Positions 56,114 to 64,000 of a DNA stretch of 64,000 nt are shown piece after piece; within the stretch, counting starts at the first letter, position 1, and each line of letters begins with the position of its first letter. Location: the NCBI RefSeq assembly GCF_000334215.1, contig NZ_AMQY01000002.1, forward strand, positions 1-64,000, read 5' to 3'. A model generated the notes under the pieces. It had not been told where the DNA came from, ran no database searches, and saw only the letters and a program-made list of their open reading frames with translations. A program made the position numbers and the translations under genes. The DNA comes from Vreelandella jeotgali Hwa (GTDB taxonomy: Bacteria; Pseudomonadota; Gammaproteobacteria; Pseudomonadales; Halomonadaceae).

Positions 56114-58332
56114 GATGACTCAGCCTCCTTCGACAGGACCGGGGTTGGTTGGTTGGCATGGTTGCCGGCTTCTTTTCGCGCTCGGCTCAGGCGGTGAAGG
56201 CCGGTAATATCCAGAATCAGGGATACACTGCCATCGCCCAGGATAGTGGCGGCCGATACGCCGGGTACCTTGCGATAGTTGTCTTCCAGGTTCTTGACCA
56301 CCACCTGCCGCTGGCCCAACAGTTCGTCTACCAGCAAGGCATAGCGCCGGCCTTCGCCCTGAACAATAACGGCAATGCTGCGGGTCGGGTCGGTAATCGC
56401 GCCCTCCACGTCAAACACTTCGTGGATGGCGATGACCGGCAGGTATTCATCGCGGACCTTGAGCACCACATCGTCACCGGCCATGGCGTACATGTCTTCC
56501 TTGGCCGGCTGCAGCGACTCGAGAACGGCAGACAGCGGCAGGATGAAGGTTTCCTCGCCAACCTTGATGGACATGCCGTCAAGAATGGCCAGCGTTAGCG
56601 GCAGCACAATGCTGGTGTTGGTGCCCTCGCCCATTTTTGACTGAATTTCCACGCGGCCGCCCATGGCCTGAATATTCCGCTTGACCACGTCCATCCCCAC
56701 GCCGCGGCCGGAGACGTCGGTCACTTCTGCGGAAGTGGAAAACCCCGGGGCAAAAATAAGCTGCCAAACGTCTTCATCCGGCATGGTATCGCTCACGTTG
56801 AGGCCGTTTTCCCGAGCTTTTTTCAGCAGCACTTCGCGGTCCATGCCGGCGCCGTCATCCTTGACCTCGATCAGGATGTTCCCGCCCTGGTGGCGAGCGG
56901 AGAGCGTCAACTGGCCCGTGCGCGGCTTACCCACGGCCTCGCGGTCGTCGGGCATTTCAATACCGTGGTCGAGACTATTGCGCACCAGGTGGGTCAGCGG
57001 GTCGGTAATGCGCTCGACCAGACTCTTGTCCAGCTCGGTGGACTTGCCTTCGGTGACAAGCTCTATGTCCTTTTCGAGCTTGCCGGCGGTATCACGCACG
57101 ACGCGAGGAAAGCGGCTGAACACAAACTCCATCGGAATCATGCGGATCGACATGACCGCTTCCTGCAGATCACGGGCGTTACGCTGCAGCAGGCTCATGC
57201 CATTTTGCAGTGAACTGTTGCCGACCGACTGATCGTCCAGATCGCTGACTGTCTGATCCAGCATCGACTGAGTGATGATCAGCTCGCCCACCAGATTGAT
57301 GATCTGATCCACCTTGTCCACGGACACACGAATGGAGGTTGACTCGGGGGCTTTTTTCTTGGGCTTGGGCTTTTTCTTCGGCGCCTTGGGTGGGCTGTCC
57401 GGCTGGCTCTGAGCCGGTGTTTTGTCGTTTTCCTTTGCCGGCGCGGCCTCGGATGCCGGCGAGGCACTTTGGGGCTCTGATGCGGAACCTTGCGCTTCGC
57501 TGGCAGCGGCTGTCTGATCGGATGAGGCCGAGCTGTCATGCTCTGGCGCACTTTCCCCGGCAGCGGACTCCGCCGGCGCGGCATCGGTGATTTCGATCTG
57601 TTCGGGCTCGATGATAAAGCACATGACGGCTTCGATATCGTCAGCGCTGGTGTTTCCGCTCAGCGTTACCTCGTAGCGCTTTTCATCGCCCGACTGCTCA
57701 ATGACATGGCCCAGCTGGTCAAGCTCTTCAACCAGCAGCGTCCGGTCCTTCTCGCCGACATCCAGCAGCGCTACCTTGAGATGCGTGTCGCCGTCTCCAT
57801 CACCTGCCTCACCGCCTGCTTCCGACTTGCTTTCTTTCGGCGTCTCCGAGGCTGCTGCACTCTCGGCCGATGCCTTGGAACCGCTGTCGCCGCCGGACGA
57901 CGCGTTGGCAATCGGCGCGCCCTTTGCCGCTTCCAGCTCCGCACCGATTTCATCGAGTGCTATTTGCTGCAGGGTTTGGCAGATACGCACAAAGGCATCG
58001 TGATCGGGCTCTTCCTCGCTACGGTAGGCATTCAGCTGATCATGCATGATGTCTTTTGCTTCCAGGAACGTATCAACGAGGTCGGTCCGCAGCGCCAACT
58101 CGCCATTGCGCGCGTAATCCAGCAGGTTTTCAAAAATGTGCGTGGTTTTTTGCAGCACATTAAAGCCGAAAGTGCCTGCCCCGCCCTTGATGGAGTGGGC
58201 GGCACGAAAAATGGCATTGAGCTGTTCGCCATCCGGGTCATCAACGTCCAGATCCAGCAGGTGCTGCTCCATATCGGCCAGCAGCTCTTCGGCCTCTTCA
58301 AAAAAAGTATCAAAAAAATCCGTTATATCCAT
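56110..58332 (-). CDS. cheA: Chemotaxis histidine kinase CheA
   Basis: The protein has 740 residues. P1 carries phospho-His46 ([16 protein letters not shown]). The P2-like CheY/CheB-docking region is around 170-245. A Glu/Ala/Ser-rich and Lys/Pro-rich linker of about 80 residues follows. P3 dimerisation starts near [21 protein letters not shown]4 ATPase has [23 protein letters not shown] and [14 protein letters not shown], and P5 is the CheW-like domain. It phosphorylates CheY and CheB. The long linker makes it larger than E. coli CheA (654). Confidence 0.98.
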   Translation of the reverse strand: MDITDFFDTFFEEAEELLADMEQHLLDLDVDDPDGEQLNAIFRAAHSIKGGAGTFGFNVLQKTTHIFENLLDYARNGELALRTDLVDTFLEAKDIMHDQLNAYRSEEEPDHDAFVRICQTLQQIALDEIGAELEAAKGAPIANASSGGDSGSKASAESAAASETPKESKSEAGGEAGDGDGDTHLKVALLDVGEKDRTLLVEELDQLGHVIEQSGDEKRYEVTLSGNTSADDIEAVMCFIIEPEQIEITDAAPAESAAGESAPEHDSSASSDQTAAASEAQGSASEPQSASPASEAAPAKENDKTPAQSQPDSPPKAPKKKPKPKKKAPESTSIRVSVDKVDQIINLVGELIITQSMLDQTVSDLDDQSVGNSSLQNGMSLLQRNARDLQEAVMSIRMIPMEFVFSRFPRVVRDTAGKLEKDIELVTEGKSTELDKSLVERITDPLTHLVRNSLDHGIEMPDDREAVGKPRTGQLTLSARHQGGNILIEVKDDGAGMDREVLLKKARENGLNVSDTMPDEDVWQLIFAPGFSTSAEVTDVSGRGVGMDVVKRNIQAMGGRVEIQSKMGEGTNTSIVLPLTLAILDGMSIKVGEETFILPLSAVLESLQPAKEDMYAMAGDDVVLKVRDEYLPVIAIHEVFDVEGAITDPTRSIAVIVQGEGRRYALLVDELLGQRQVVVKNLEDNYRKVPGVSAATILGDGSVSLILDITGLHRLSRARKEAGNHANQPTPVLSKEAESS

Positions 58333-58408
58333 GCCGTCCTACCTTGCCAGGTCGTCTTTTTATGCCAAATACGATATGCCAAACAGGCGCCTTGCCCGTA
58401 AAACCCGG

Positions 58409-59350
58409 TTATTCTTCCGGCTTGTTCTGCTGTGTTGCTTCCTCAGCCCCAACCTCTGTCTCTTCGGTTGTCATCTCATCACCGACCTGCGGCAACAGCG
58501 AAGGCATTTTGGCCATGACATCCGGGTGACGAATGGCATCGGCAATTTCCGGCAGCAGCACCAAAAGCTCGATTCGTCGATTGGCCGGGTCATCCGGGTC
58601 AGTGTCGGGTAAAATGACGCGATCAGCAAAACCCGATACCCGCAACAGTTGACCGGGATCAAGCCCCCCTTCAATAAGCTCGCGGCGCGACGCATTGGCC
58701 CGGTCACTGGAAAGTTCCCAGTTACTGTAGCCGCTGAATCCACCGGTATAAGGCACGCTATCGGTATGGCCGCTGATGCTTAAATCATTGGGCAGGTCAT
58801 TGAGCAACGGCGCCATGGTACGCAATAATTTGCGCATGTAGGGCTCGACCTGATCGCTGCCCAGCTTGAACATGGGCCTTTTCTCGGTATCGAACAGCTG
58901 GATGCGTAGACCTTCCCGCGTCAGGTCAAAATGCATCTGGTCGCGCATCTGGCTCAGTTCGCTGTCTTCGGCAATGGTGCGCTCGATACGCTCCTGAACA
59001 TTGCGAAAGAAACGCCGCTCTTCTGCGCTGGGACGCGTATGTTGCAGGGTGTCAATCCGCGCGCGCTCGCCGTCGCTGTGCGCGGGGTCCGGGCCGCCGC
59101 CGGGAATGACGTTGGTGCTGCCCGAGCGATCACCGCCGGAAATGGCACTCGTCAACGGGGTGCTGAAATATTCAGCCACGCCGATACGCTCTTCCTGGCT
59201 GGCCGAGCTCAGGATCCACATCACCAGGAAGAGCGCCATCAAAGCGGTCATGAAGTCAGCCAGGGCAATTTTCCAGGCACCGCCGTGATGGGCGTGAACC
59301 ACTTTTTTGCGCCGAATGATGATCGGGCGCCGATCCCCTCCCTGGCTCAT
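58409..59350 (-). CDS. motB: Flagellar stator protein MotB
   Basis: The 313-residue protein has a basic N-terminus, then the single helix AWKIALADFMTALMALFLVM with the essential Asp32, a plug and linker, and an OmpA-like domain (SISGHTDSVPYTGGFSGYSN, PANRRIELLVLLP). It starts four bases inside the motA end (ATGA) and precedes cheA, the enteric order. It is distinct from the MotD-like protein at 39888. Confidence 0.97.
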   Translation of the reverse strand: MSQGGDRRPIIIRRKKVVHAHHGGAWKIALADFMTALMALFLVMWILSSASQEERIGVAEYFSTPLTSAISGGDRSGSTNVIPGGGPDPAHSDGERARIDTLQHTRPSAEERRFFRNVQERIERTIAEDSELSQMRDQMHFDLTREGLRIQLFDTEKRPMFKLGSDQVEPYMRKLLRTMAPLLNDLPNDLSISGHTDSVPYTGGFSGYSNWELSSDRANASRRELIEGGLDPGQLLRVSGFADRVILPDTDPDDPANRRIELLVLLPEIADAIRHPDVMAKMPSLLPQVGDEMTTEETEVGAEEATQQNKPEE

Positions 59351-60216
59351 GCACTGCCTGCCTTCTTGGCCTCACGAACGTAATCTTCAAGCTCGGTAAA
59401 CGTCGGACGCTCGGCGTGATGCAACGCCTTGCGCCCAAATTCCACGGCAATTTGTGGCGCATAGCCGTGCAGGCTTGCCAACAGCGTGACACGGATACAC
59501 TGGAGCATTTTTTCCGCTTCCTTGGCCTGGCGCCCCAGGTGGCTCCCCGCCGGCAGTATAAAGCCATAGCCCAACAGAATACCCAAAAAGGTTCCCACCA
59601 GTGCATGGGCGATCATTTCGCCCATCTGCGAAGCACTGGCGTCCGCGTAGGTCAACGCCTTGACCACGCCCATCACCGCCGCCACGATCCCGAACGCCGG
59701 CATGGCGTCACCAACTCGGTTAATGGCATCAACCGGAATATGGGCTTCCTGCTCAAACCCTTCGATTTCGTGCAGCATCAGCTCGTCAATTTCCATGGGC
59801 TCCATGCCGCCGCTCACCATCAGGCGCAAATAGTCGGTCAGAAAATTCAGGATATGCGGGTCTTCCAGCAGAATCGGATGTTCCTGAAACAATGCGCTTT
59901 CTTCGGGGTTATCGATATCCCGCTCGACGCCCAGCATACCTTCGCGGCGAATCTTGGACAGCAGCTTGTATTGTAGCGCCATCAGCTCCATATAGAGGTT
60001 GCGGTTGTATTTTTTCGTGCGGCGAAGCTTGGGGAAGATCCTGAACGTAGCCTTGATAGCCTTGCCGTTGTTGGAGGCAATAAAGGCCCCGATGCCGGCG
60101 CCAGCGATCATCAGCAGCTCCGTGGGCTGATAGATGGGCCCCAGGGTGCCGCCGGACAACACGTAGCCGCCGAATACCGAAAACAACACGACTAAATAAC
60201 CTGTCAACAAAATCAC
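59347..60216 (-). CDS. motA: Flagellar stator protein MotA
   Basis: The 289-residue protein has four membrane helices, the large cytoplasmic loop with charged residues that interact with FliG (KYNRNLYMELMALQYKLLSK), GMEPMEIDELMLHEIEGFEQ and the membrane pair DAMPAFGIVAAVMGVVKALT / MIAHALVGTFLGILLGYGFI. It starts with GTG at 60216, with AAAGGA ahead. It follows flhC after 118 bp and overlaps motB by ATGA. Confidence 0.97.
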   Translation of the reverse strand: MILLTGYLVVLFSVFGGYVLSGGTLGPIYQPTELLMIAGAGIGAFIASNNGKAIKATFRIFPKLRRTKKYNRNLYMELMALQYKLLSKIRREGMLGVERDIDNPEESALFQEHPILLEDPHILNFLTDYLRLMVSGGMEPMEIDELMLHEIEGFEQEAHIPVDAINRVGDAMPAFGIVAAVMGVVKALTYADASASQMGEMIAHALVGTFLGILLGYGFILPAGSHLGRQAKEAEKMLQCIRVTLLASLHGYAPQIAVEFGRKALHHAERPTFTELEDYVREAKKAGSA

Positions 60217-60271
60217 GGGCGGTATCCTTTGGCTTTTCCTGTCAACATCGGGCAGCAGAGCGCCTCACTGT

Positions 60272-60291
60272 CCATACCCGGTAAGGTATGG
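60272..60291. other. Inverted repeat between flhC and motA
   Basis: CCATACC (60272-60278) and GGTATGG (60285-60291) form a 7-bp inverted repeat with six bases between, in the 118-bp spacer. No clear sigma-28 promoter was found here. Confidence 0.4.
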
Positions 60292-60334
60292 GGTTGGCCG
60301 ATAGCCTCCGGCAACGTGCTGCGCCCTTCCTGAA

Positions 60335-60937
60335 TCATCTATCGCAAGTGGCGACGTATTTTGTGCCACACGCCTTGCGTGTCTTGCCGGCTCGTGAAGG
60401 CGGCTGGCAAATGCCGCATATATAGCCCTGAGTGGGGGCATGGGCATGGCTGACAAAGCGCCCGCCACAGCGCGCACACATCGATAGCTGCAGAATATCG
60501 CTTTCAAAAAATCGGATCAGCGTCCATGCCCGCGTCAGCCCCAGCACAGGTTCGGCATCATCAAGGCTCACCTGCTCATCATACAGGCGGTAGGCTTTGA
60601 CAAAAGCCTTGATACGCTCACAGCCCGTCCGGTTTACGATGTTGAGGTATATATTATAGAAAAGCGATGAGTGGATATTCGGTAGCCAGGTAATAAACCA
60701 GTCGGCGGAAAATGGCAGCATACCCTTGGGTGGCGACATCCCCCGGACTTCCTTGTAAAGCCGGATCAATCGCGTGCGGCTCAGCTCGGTTTCGGTTTCG
60801 AGTACCTGGAGGCGGGCCCCCAACTCGATCAGCTCGATGGCAAGCTGTACCTGATGCATTTCATCCATCAGGCTCTTCCGGCTAGCCTTGTGTTGACCGG
60901 CTTCCTGCTGGCCGACCTCTTTCCGATTCCGGCTCAC
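60335..60937 (-). CDS. flhC: Flagellar master regulator subunit FlhC
   Basis: The 200-residue protein forms FlhD4C2 with FlhD and activates class II flagellar promoters. Family marks are ELIELGARLQVLETETELSR, LYKEVRGMSPPKGMLPFSAD, and the zinc site CARCGGRF...CGICQPP. It starts with GTG at 60937 overlapping the flhD stop (GTGA). An N-terminal extension of about 20 polar residues precedes the conserved part. Confidence 0.97.
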   Translation of the reverse strand: MSRNRKEVGQQEAGQHKASRKSLMDEMHQVQLAIELIELGARLQVLETETELSRTRLIRLYKEVRGMSPPKGMLPFSADWFITWLPNIHSSLFYNIYLNIVNRTGCERIKAFVKAYRLYDEQVSLDDAEPVLGLTRAWTLIRFFESDILQLSMCARCGGRFVSHAHAPTQGYICGICQPPSRAGKTRKACGTKYVATCDR

Positions 60938-61263
60938 TCCTCCTCCCCGGCGAGCGTTTCAAACGGCGTGTCGGCCAACAGCAGTGAGGCATGGAGTCCT
61001 GCCAATCCCTGATCGCGCGGATTATCGGTGACCTGACGCAGGCGCTCGGCACCGAGCGGGCTAAAATGGCAGAGGAGTTGCTGGCTTCGAGAAAGGCGAG
61101 TCAACTGCCGAGCACTGAGCGACAGCAGCAAGTCGGCCATATCAGCGTCAATTTTCAGGCGAAACATTCCGGCTTCACGATCTTCGCCCAGCAAGCGCTG
61201 TGCCAGCAGTAGATAGGCCAGATTCATTTCCTGTATTTCGTCACAAAAATTTGTCTGACTCAT
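60934..61263 (-). CDS. flhD: Flagellar master regulator subunit FlhD
   Basis: The 109-residue protein has the family sequence DEIQEMNLAYLLLAQRLLGE, AGMFRLKIDADMADLLLSLS and LTRLSRSQQLLCHF. ATG at 61263 (MSQTNFCDEIQEMN) matches the family start; a longer frame to 61296 is not supported. A sigma-70-type promoter with two ATGTGCAT repeats lies just upstream. Confidence 0.96.
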   Translation of the reverse strand: MSQTNFCDEIQEMNLAYLLLAQRLLGEDREAGMFRLKIDADMADLLLSLSARQLTRLSRSQQLLCHFSPLGAERLRQVTDNPRDQGLAGLHASLLLADTPFETLAGEEE

Positions 61264-61288
61264 GATGCCCCGGTTGGTATTGGCACAA

Positions 61289-61353
61289 ATGTGCATTTTT
61301 CAGGCTTTTTATTGCATTTATGTGCATATAATGTCCTTGAACAGGGCCTACAA
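61289..61353 (-). promoter_or_regulatory. Probable flhDC promoter with repeated ATGTGCAT sites
   Basis: On the minus strand TTGTAG (61348-61353) and TATATG (61325-61330) are 17 bp apart, a fair sigma-70 promoter about 55-60 bp upstream of flhD. ATGTGCAT occurs twice on the plus strand, at 61289-61296 and 61320-61327, 31 bp apart (about three helical turns). The second overlaps the -10 and the first lies in the leader, the geometry of a repressor pair. The first is also part of GCACA-AA-TGTGC. Confidence 0.45.
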
Positions 61354-61374
61354 TGCAAGTGCCTGTACCAGGTG

Positions 61375-61656
61375 TCAACGCGCGGGCGCCACCCCCTCTC
61401 CGGAAAGTTCGAATACCCACACCAATAGTTCGGCCACCACTTGGTAAAGACTGGCGGGTATTTCTTCATCAATATTGAGCTGCATCAACAAGGCGACAAT
61501 TTCCGGCGCGTCATGCACATAAATACCTTGACGACTGGCTTCCGACATAATGCGCTCGGCCAGCTCACCATAGCCCTTGGCTACCACACGCGGTGCATCT
61601 TCGTGCTCCTGATAAGCTAGTGCTACGGCCTGGCGCCGCCCCTCATCATGGCTCAT
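61375..61656 (-). CDS. FlhB C-terminal-domain homologue (FlhX/EscU-type export switch)
   Basis: The 93-residue protein matches the cytoplasmic C-terminal part of FlhB: AVALAYQEHEDAPRVVAKGY, GIYVHDAPEIVALLMQLNID, EIPASLYQVVAELLVWVFEL. It begins after the position of the NPTH cleavage site, so it resembles the FlhB-CC fragment made by self-cleavage. Such genes often follow fliK. ATG at 61656 overlaps the end of fliK by 11 bases. It may help or replace the cleaved FlhB domain in substrate switching. Confidence 0.88.
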   Translation of the reverse strand: MSHDEGRRQAVALAYQEHEDAPRVVAKGYGELAERIMSEASRQGIYVHDAPEIVALLMQLNIDEEIPASLYQVVAELLVWVFELSGEGVAPAR

Positions 61657-63004
61657 GACCGGCCTCTTCTTCCCGATAGTGCGCACGTACGCTGACCTGT
61701 TGCAGATCAAGCGCCGACAACCGCTGCTCCAGTGTTGGCAGTCCGTCTTCCAGGCGCTCGTGGACGCCGGTACTGGACGTGGTCAAGTCAATGGCCAGCG
61801 TATTGCGATACAGACGCAGCGAGGCATCAAAAGCGCCCAGGTCCGGCACTTCAAGGCGTATATCCGACTGCCATCCTTCCTGGGACTCATCTCTTGTCTC
61901 ACCCTGCTCGGATGCCTGGTCGTCGGGCTCGTCACGCCGGGGCAAGTTAACCGTAAGCGCCATGAAAATACCCGCCCAGACATCTCCCTCCCAACGAATT
62001 GTCGGCGCAACCAGCATATCCAGCTGGTGGCGCACGAGGCTTTGCAGGCTTTCGTGCACAACCTCTCGGGACTGATGTGTTACCTGGTGTGCCTGGGGCA
62101 TCTCCAGCGTTTGTCGCAAGCCGGCAGCCATATCAACTCCGGCGTTGCCTCCCGCGGTGGCTGCCCCCTGAGTGGCGTTTGCCGACGCTGCCGGCGGCGT
62201 CGCCGTATGCCCGCCTGCGGTTGCCACGGGCACAGGCGACAAGATACTACCGGGCAGAACAGGCCCGGCGCCGCCGCCCGGCTGAAACCCGCCGCCAGCC
62301 GCAGATGCCAATGGTGAGGACGACGCCCCGGTCGGCAGGAGAAACGGCACCGGGGCCGGCAGCCGCAACGGTGGTGCCCCCTCGGGCGACAAAGGATTTT
62401 GTATCATGGCGGGTGATGCACCGGCATTGCCGCTCATGGCCAATGCACGGGCCCCGCCGGCAGCGACATTTGCCGTTGGCGATGGACGCACACCAGGTTG
62501 CATCTGGGGCTCACGCTGCAACTGCTGGCGCGACATATCACCCTGAAACCAGCGCTTGAGATGTGACTCGTAAAAAAGACCGCTATCTTTCACGCTGGCT
62601 TCAAGACGTTGCGCCAACACCTGGGGCGATGACGTTTCTGTAGACGACATCAGGGGCGCCTGGGGACGCAACACGGAAGACGATGAGGGAAAGCGCATAA
62701 GCAATTCGGCGATACTGCGCGCCGCCGGGCTGAAATGCGTCTGGGTAGACCCTGGGGAAAGCGGCCTGGCACCGTCGCTACGCGCCGATGTGCGCAGTGC
62801 ATCAAGTTCCGAGGACAAACGCCCGAGCCCGCCGGCTCGCGGATCCGCACGCGCATCCAGGCGAGAGTCGCTACGCATGGCGCGAGGGCCCTCGCCCGGA
62901 TCAACCGGGCGCACGGGCTCGTTGAGCACTTTGGGAGCCGGATTGCCCCCCTTGCCCAGGACCTGATGCATCAGGGTATCAATCAGCGGCGTGATGGTAC
63001 TCAC
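61646..63004 (-). CDS. fliK: Flagellar hook-length control protein FliK
   Basis: The 452-residue protein has a long, variable, Ala/Pro/Gly-rich ruler region (residues about 1-300) and a conserved C-terminal domain: VRHQLDMLVAPTIRWEGDVW, LEVPDLGAFDASLRLYRNTL, LEQRLSALDLQQVSVRAH. It measures the hook and triggers the FlhB switch. It starts with GTG at 63004 overlapping the fliT stop (GTGA). Confidence 0.9.
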   Translation of the reverse strand: MSTITPLIDTLMHQVLGKGGNPAPKVLNEPVRPVDPGEGPRAMRSDSRLDARADPRAGGLGRLSSELDALRTSARSDGARPLSPGSTQTHFSPAARSIAELLMRFPSSSSVLRPQAPLMSSTETSSPQVLAQRLEASVKDSGLFYESHLKRWFQGDMSRQQLQREPQMQPGVRPSPTANVAAGGARALAMSGNAGASPAMIQNPLSPEGAPPLRLPAPVPFLLPTGASSSPLASAAGGGFQPGGGAGPVLPGSILSPVPVATAGGHTATPPAASANATQGAATAGGNAGVDMAAGLRQTLEMPQAHQVTHQSREVVHESLQSLVRHQLDMLVAPTIRWEGDVWAGIFMALTVNLPRRDEPDDQASEQGETRDESQEGWQSDIRLEVPDLGAFDASLRLYRNTLAIDLTTSSTGVHERLEDGLPTLEQRLSALDLQQVSVRAHYREEEAGHEP

Positions 63005-63414
63005 GTCGACCTCTTGGCATCGCCTTGATGATGGGTGTAAAACGCATCGCCATGTCCCTGCTGGGGCCCGTAGGTTCGATACAGGCGCTGCTCCTGCTCC
63101 GACACATCGATCAGCTTGCCGAGCTCATCGCGCCGGTCAATCAATTGGCGGCGCGTCCTGGCATCGTAATCCAGAATACGTTCCAACAGCTCTGCCTTGC
63201 TCTCTCGAGCCTCCGCGTCCAGCGTAACGATGGCATCAAGACGCCGCAGCTTATCAACCAGCATGATGTAGCCGGTGCGCTGCTCGATGAGCTCGGCCCA
63301 TTGCCCGGCAACGGCCAACTCGTGCATATGCGAAGCACTGTCGAGAAGTGCTGCATAAGCATCCAGAAGGGTCTGTTGTGTGGCGGCTTCCTGCGTCTGA
63401 GTCGGGTCACTCAT
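63001..63414 (-). CDS. fliT: Flagellar chaperone FliT
   Basis: The 137-residue helical protein lies directly after fliS, the usual fliT place. Recognisable features are LLDAYAALLDSASHMHELAV, AELIEQRTGYIMLVDKLRRL and KAELLERILDYDARTRRQLI. In enterics FliT is the chaperone of the cap protein FliD and an anti-FlhDC factor. Start ATG 63414 has GAGG ahead; sequence identity within this family is low, so the name rests partly on position. Confidence 0.82.
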   Translation of the reverse strand: MSDPTQTQEAATQQTLLDAYAALLDSASHMHELAVAGQWAELIEQRTGYIMLVDKLRRLDAIVTLDAEARESKAELLERILDYDARTRRQLIDRRDELGKLIDVSEQEQRLYRTYGPQQGHGDAFYTHHQGDAKRST

Positions 63415-63421
63415 GAGTGCC

Positions 63422-63835
63422 TCATGCACTTTGCTGCTGGCCGATTTCGCGCCATGCCGATGCGATTTCGCCCAACAGGCTTTCAGCGCTGTCCAGGCTT
63501 TCTTCATCATTGCGCAGATTGGCCGTCAACAGCAGCCGAGCTATATAGTCGTACAGGGAACCCAACCTCTCTGCAATTTCGCCGCCCTTTTCGCGGTCCA
63601 ACGCTGCCAGAAGCCCGTTGTTGACGATATCCAGCGCCTTGGAAATGGATTTGCCCTTTTCCACCGTATTGCCGGCCTGCATGTGAATACGCGCTGCCCG
63701 TATGGAGGCGTTGGCGCCGTCAAACAGCATGTTGATCAGCTGATGGGGGTTGGCCGACATGACGCCGCTTTCCACACCGACACGTGCATAAGCGTCAGCT
63801 CCCTTGCCGTAGGCGGCACCGCGAGAATAAGTCAT
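63422..63835 (-). CDS. fliS: Flagellin-specific chaperone FliS
   Basis: The 137-residue helical bundle keeps flagellin from polymerising in the cytoplasm. Marks are the aromatic N-terminus (GAAYGKGADAYARVGVESGV), NPHQLINMLFDGANASIRAA and GLLAALDREKGGEIAERLGS. It heads the minus-strand block fliS-fliT-fliK-flhX and is preceded by a sigma-28 promoter; fliD and flagellin are presumably beyond the window. Confidence 0.95.
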   Translation of the reverse strand: MTYSRGAAYGKGADAYARVGVESGVMSANPHQLINMLFDGANASIRAARIHMQAGNTVEKGKSISKALDIVNNGLLAALDREKGGEIAERLGSLYDYIARLLLTANLRNDEESLDSAESLLGEIASAWREIGQQQSA

Positions 63836-63858
63836 GAATCGTCGACTCCGTTGTTGAT

Positions 63859-63883
63859 GTCAGCCGTACCGATATTGGCTGAC
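63859..63883. other. Inverted repeat in the fliS leader
   Basis: GTCAGCC (63859-63865) and GGCTGAC (63877-63883) with an 11-base gap lie between the sigma-28 promoter and fliS, so they would form a hairpin in the leader mRNA. Confidence 0.4.
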
Positions 63884-63928
63884 GATAGCCTGATAGCAGC
63901 CGATACCCTATGGGCCGGCTCTGACAAA

Positions 63929-63955
63929 TTATCGGCACGACACGGGATGACTTTA
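63929..63955 (-). promoter_or_regulatory. Sigma-28 (FliA) promoter upstream of fliS
   Basis: On the minus strand TAAAGTCA (63948-63955), an 11-base spacer, and GCCGATAA (63929-63936) match the TAAAGTTT-N11-GCCGATAA consensus in 14 of 16 positions with exact spacing. It is about 95 bp upstream of fliS. It makes fliS-fliT-fliK-flhX at least partly a late-class operon. Confidence 0.85.
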
Positions 63956-64000
63956 ACCCGGGCCCTGCAGTCTCTCTCTGTTTTTATTGGCAGATTTGAT

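Noticed and set aside
60272..60291. Terminator between flhC and motA
   Set aside because: The 7-bp inverted repeat is not followed by a T tract on either strand; listed only as an inverted repeat.

Overview
The window reads as chromosomal DNA of a GC-rich, motile, aerobic gammaproteobacterium, most likely Halomonadaceae (Halomonas-like). That assignment is inferred from gene content: a FlhDC-type flagellar/chemotaxis block in near-enteric order, a split B12-dependent ribonucleotide reductase NrdJa/NrdJb as in pseudomonads, ssb–yajR–uvrA synteny, and a complete glyoxylate-to-glycerate cluster. No rRNA, tRNA, CRISPR array or prophage was seen.

Region 1 (1–12.9 kb) is purine/glyoxylate catabolism. 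An IS481-type element cut by the left window edge has inserted into a Tsx-like outer-membrane channel gene. Next come a GntR/FCD regulator, pyruvate kinase, the gcl–hyi–glxR operon (glyoxylate to tartronate semialdehyde to D-glycerate), an Asp/Glu/hydantoin-racemase-like gene translationally coupled to a second GntR regulator, and a divergent NCS2 nucleobase permease. The palindrome TTGTATACAA, or a one-base variant, stands upstream of the channel gene, of gcl and of the permease/regulator pair, so a shared GntR regulon is likely.

Region 2 (13–25.1 kb) holds an orphan chemoreceptor, an HslJ-like lipoprotein, a periplasmic solute-binding-like protein overlapping a membrane EAL phosphodiesterase with a decayed GGDEF motif, and a branched-chain 2-oxoacid dehydrogenase operon (E1alpha, E1beta, E2). 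A Hanks-type protein kinase starts three bases after E2. A frameshifted NYN-domain nuclease gene lies in AT-richer DNA.

Region 3 (25.4–39.9 kb) is mostly housekeeping: ssb, yajR and divergent uvrA; an old-yellow-enzyme and a CurA-like reductase with a divergent LysR regulator; a DUF481 protein; and nrdJb–nrdJa. nrdJa carries a 374-residue LAGLIDADG intein placed exactly before the catalytic NPCGEQ cysteine and ending in Gly-Gln instead of His-Asn.

Region 4 (39.9–64 kb, all minus strand) is flagella and chemotaxis. In transcription order it runs fliS, fliT, fliK, an FlhB C-terminal paralogue, flhD, flhC, motA, motB, cheA, cheW, mcp, cheR, cheB, mcp, cheY, cheZ, flhB, flhA, flhF, an unknown gene where flhG is expected, flhE, fliA, and a second stator pair. 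It combines an enteric-type half (FlhDC to FlhA, plus FlhE) with a polar-flagellum-type half (FlhF, FliA, MotCD-like stators). A near-consensus sigma-28 promoter precedes fliS, many genes overlap by four bases, and several use GTG or TTG starts. Degenerate 13–15 bp tandem repeats recur in spacers across the window.
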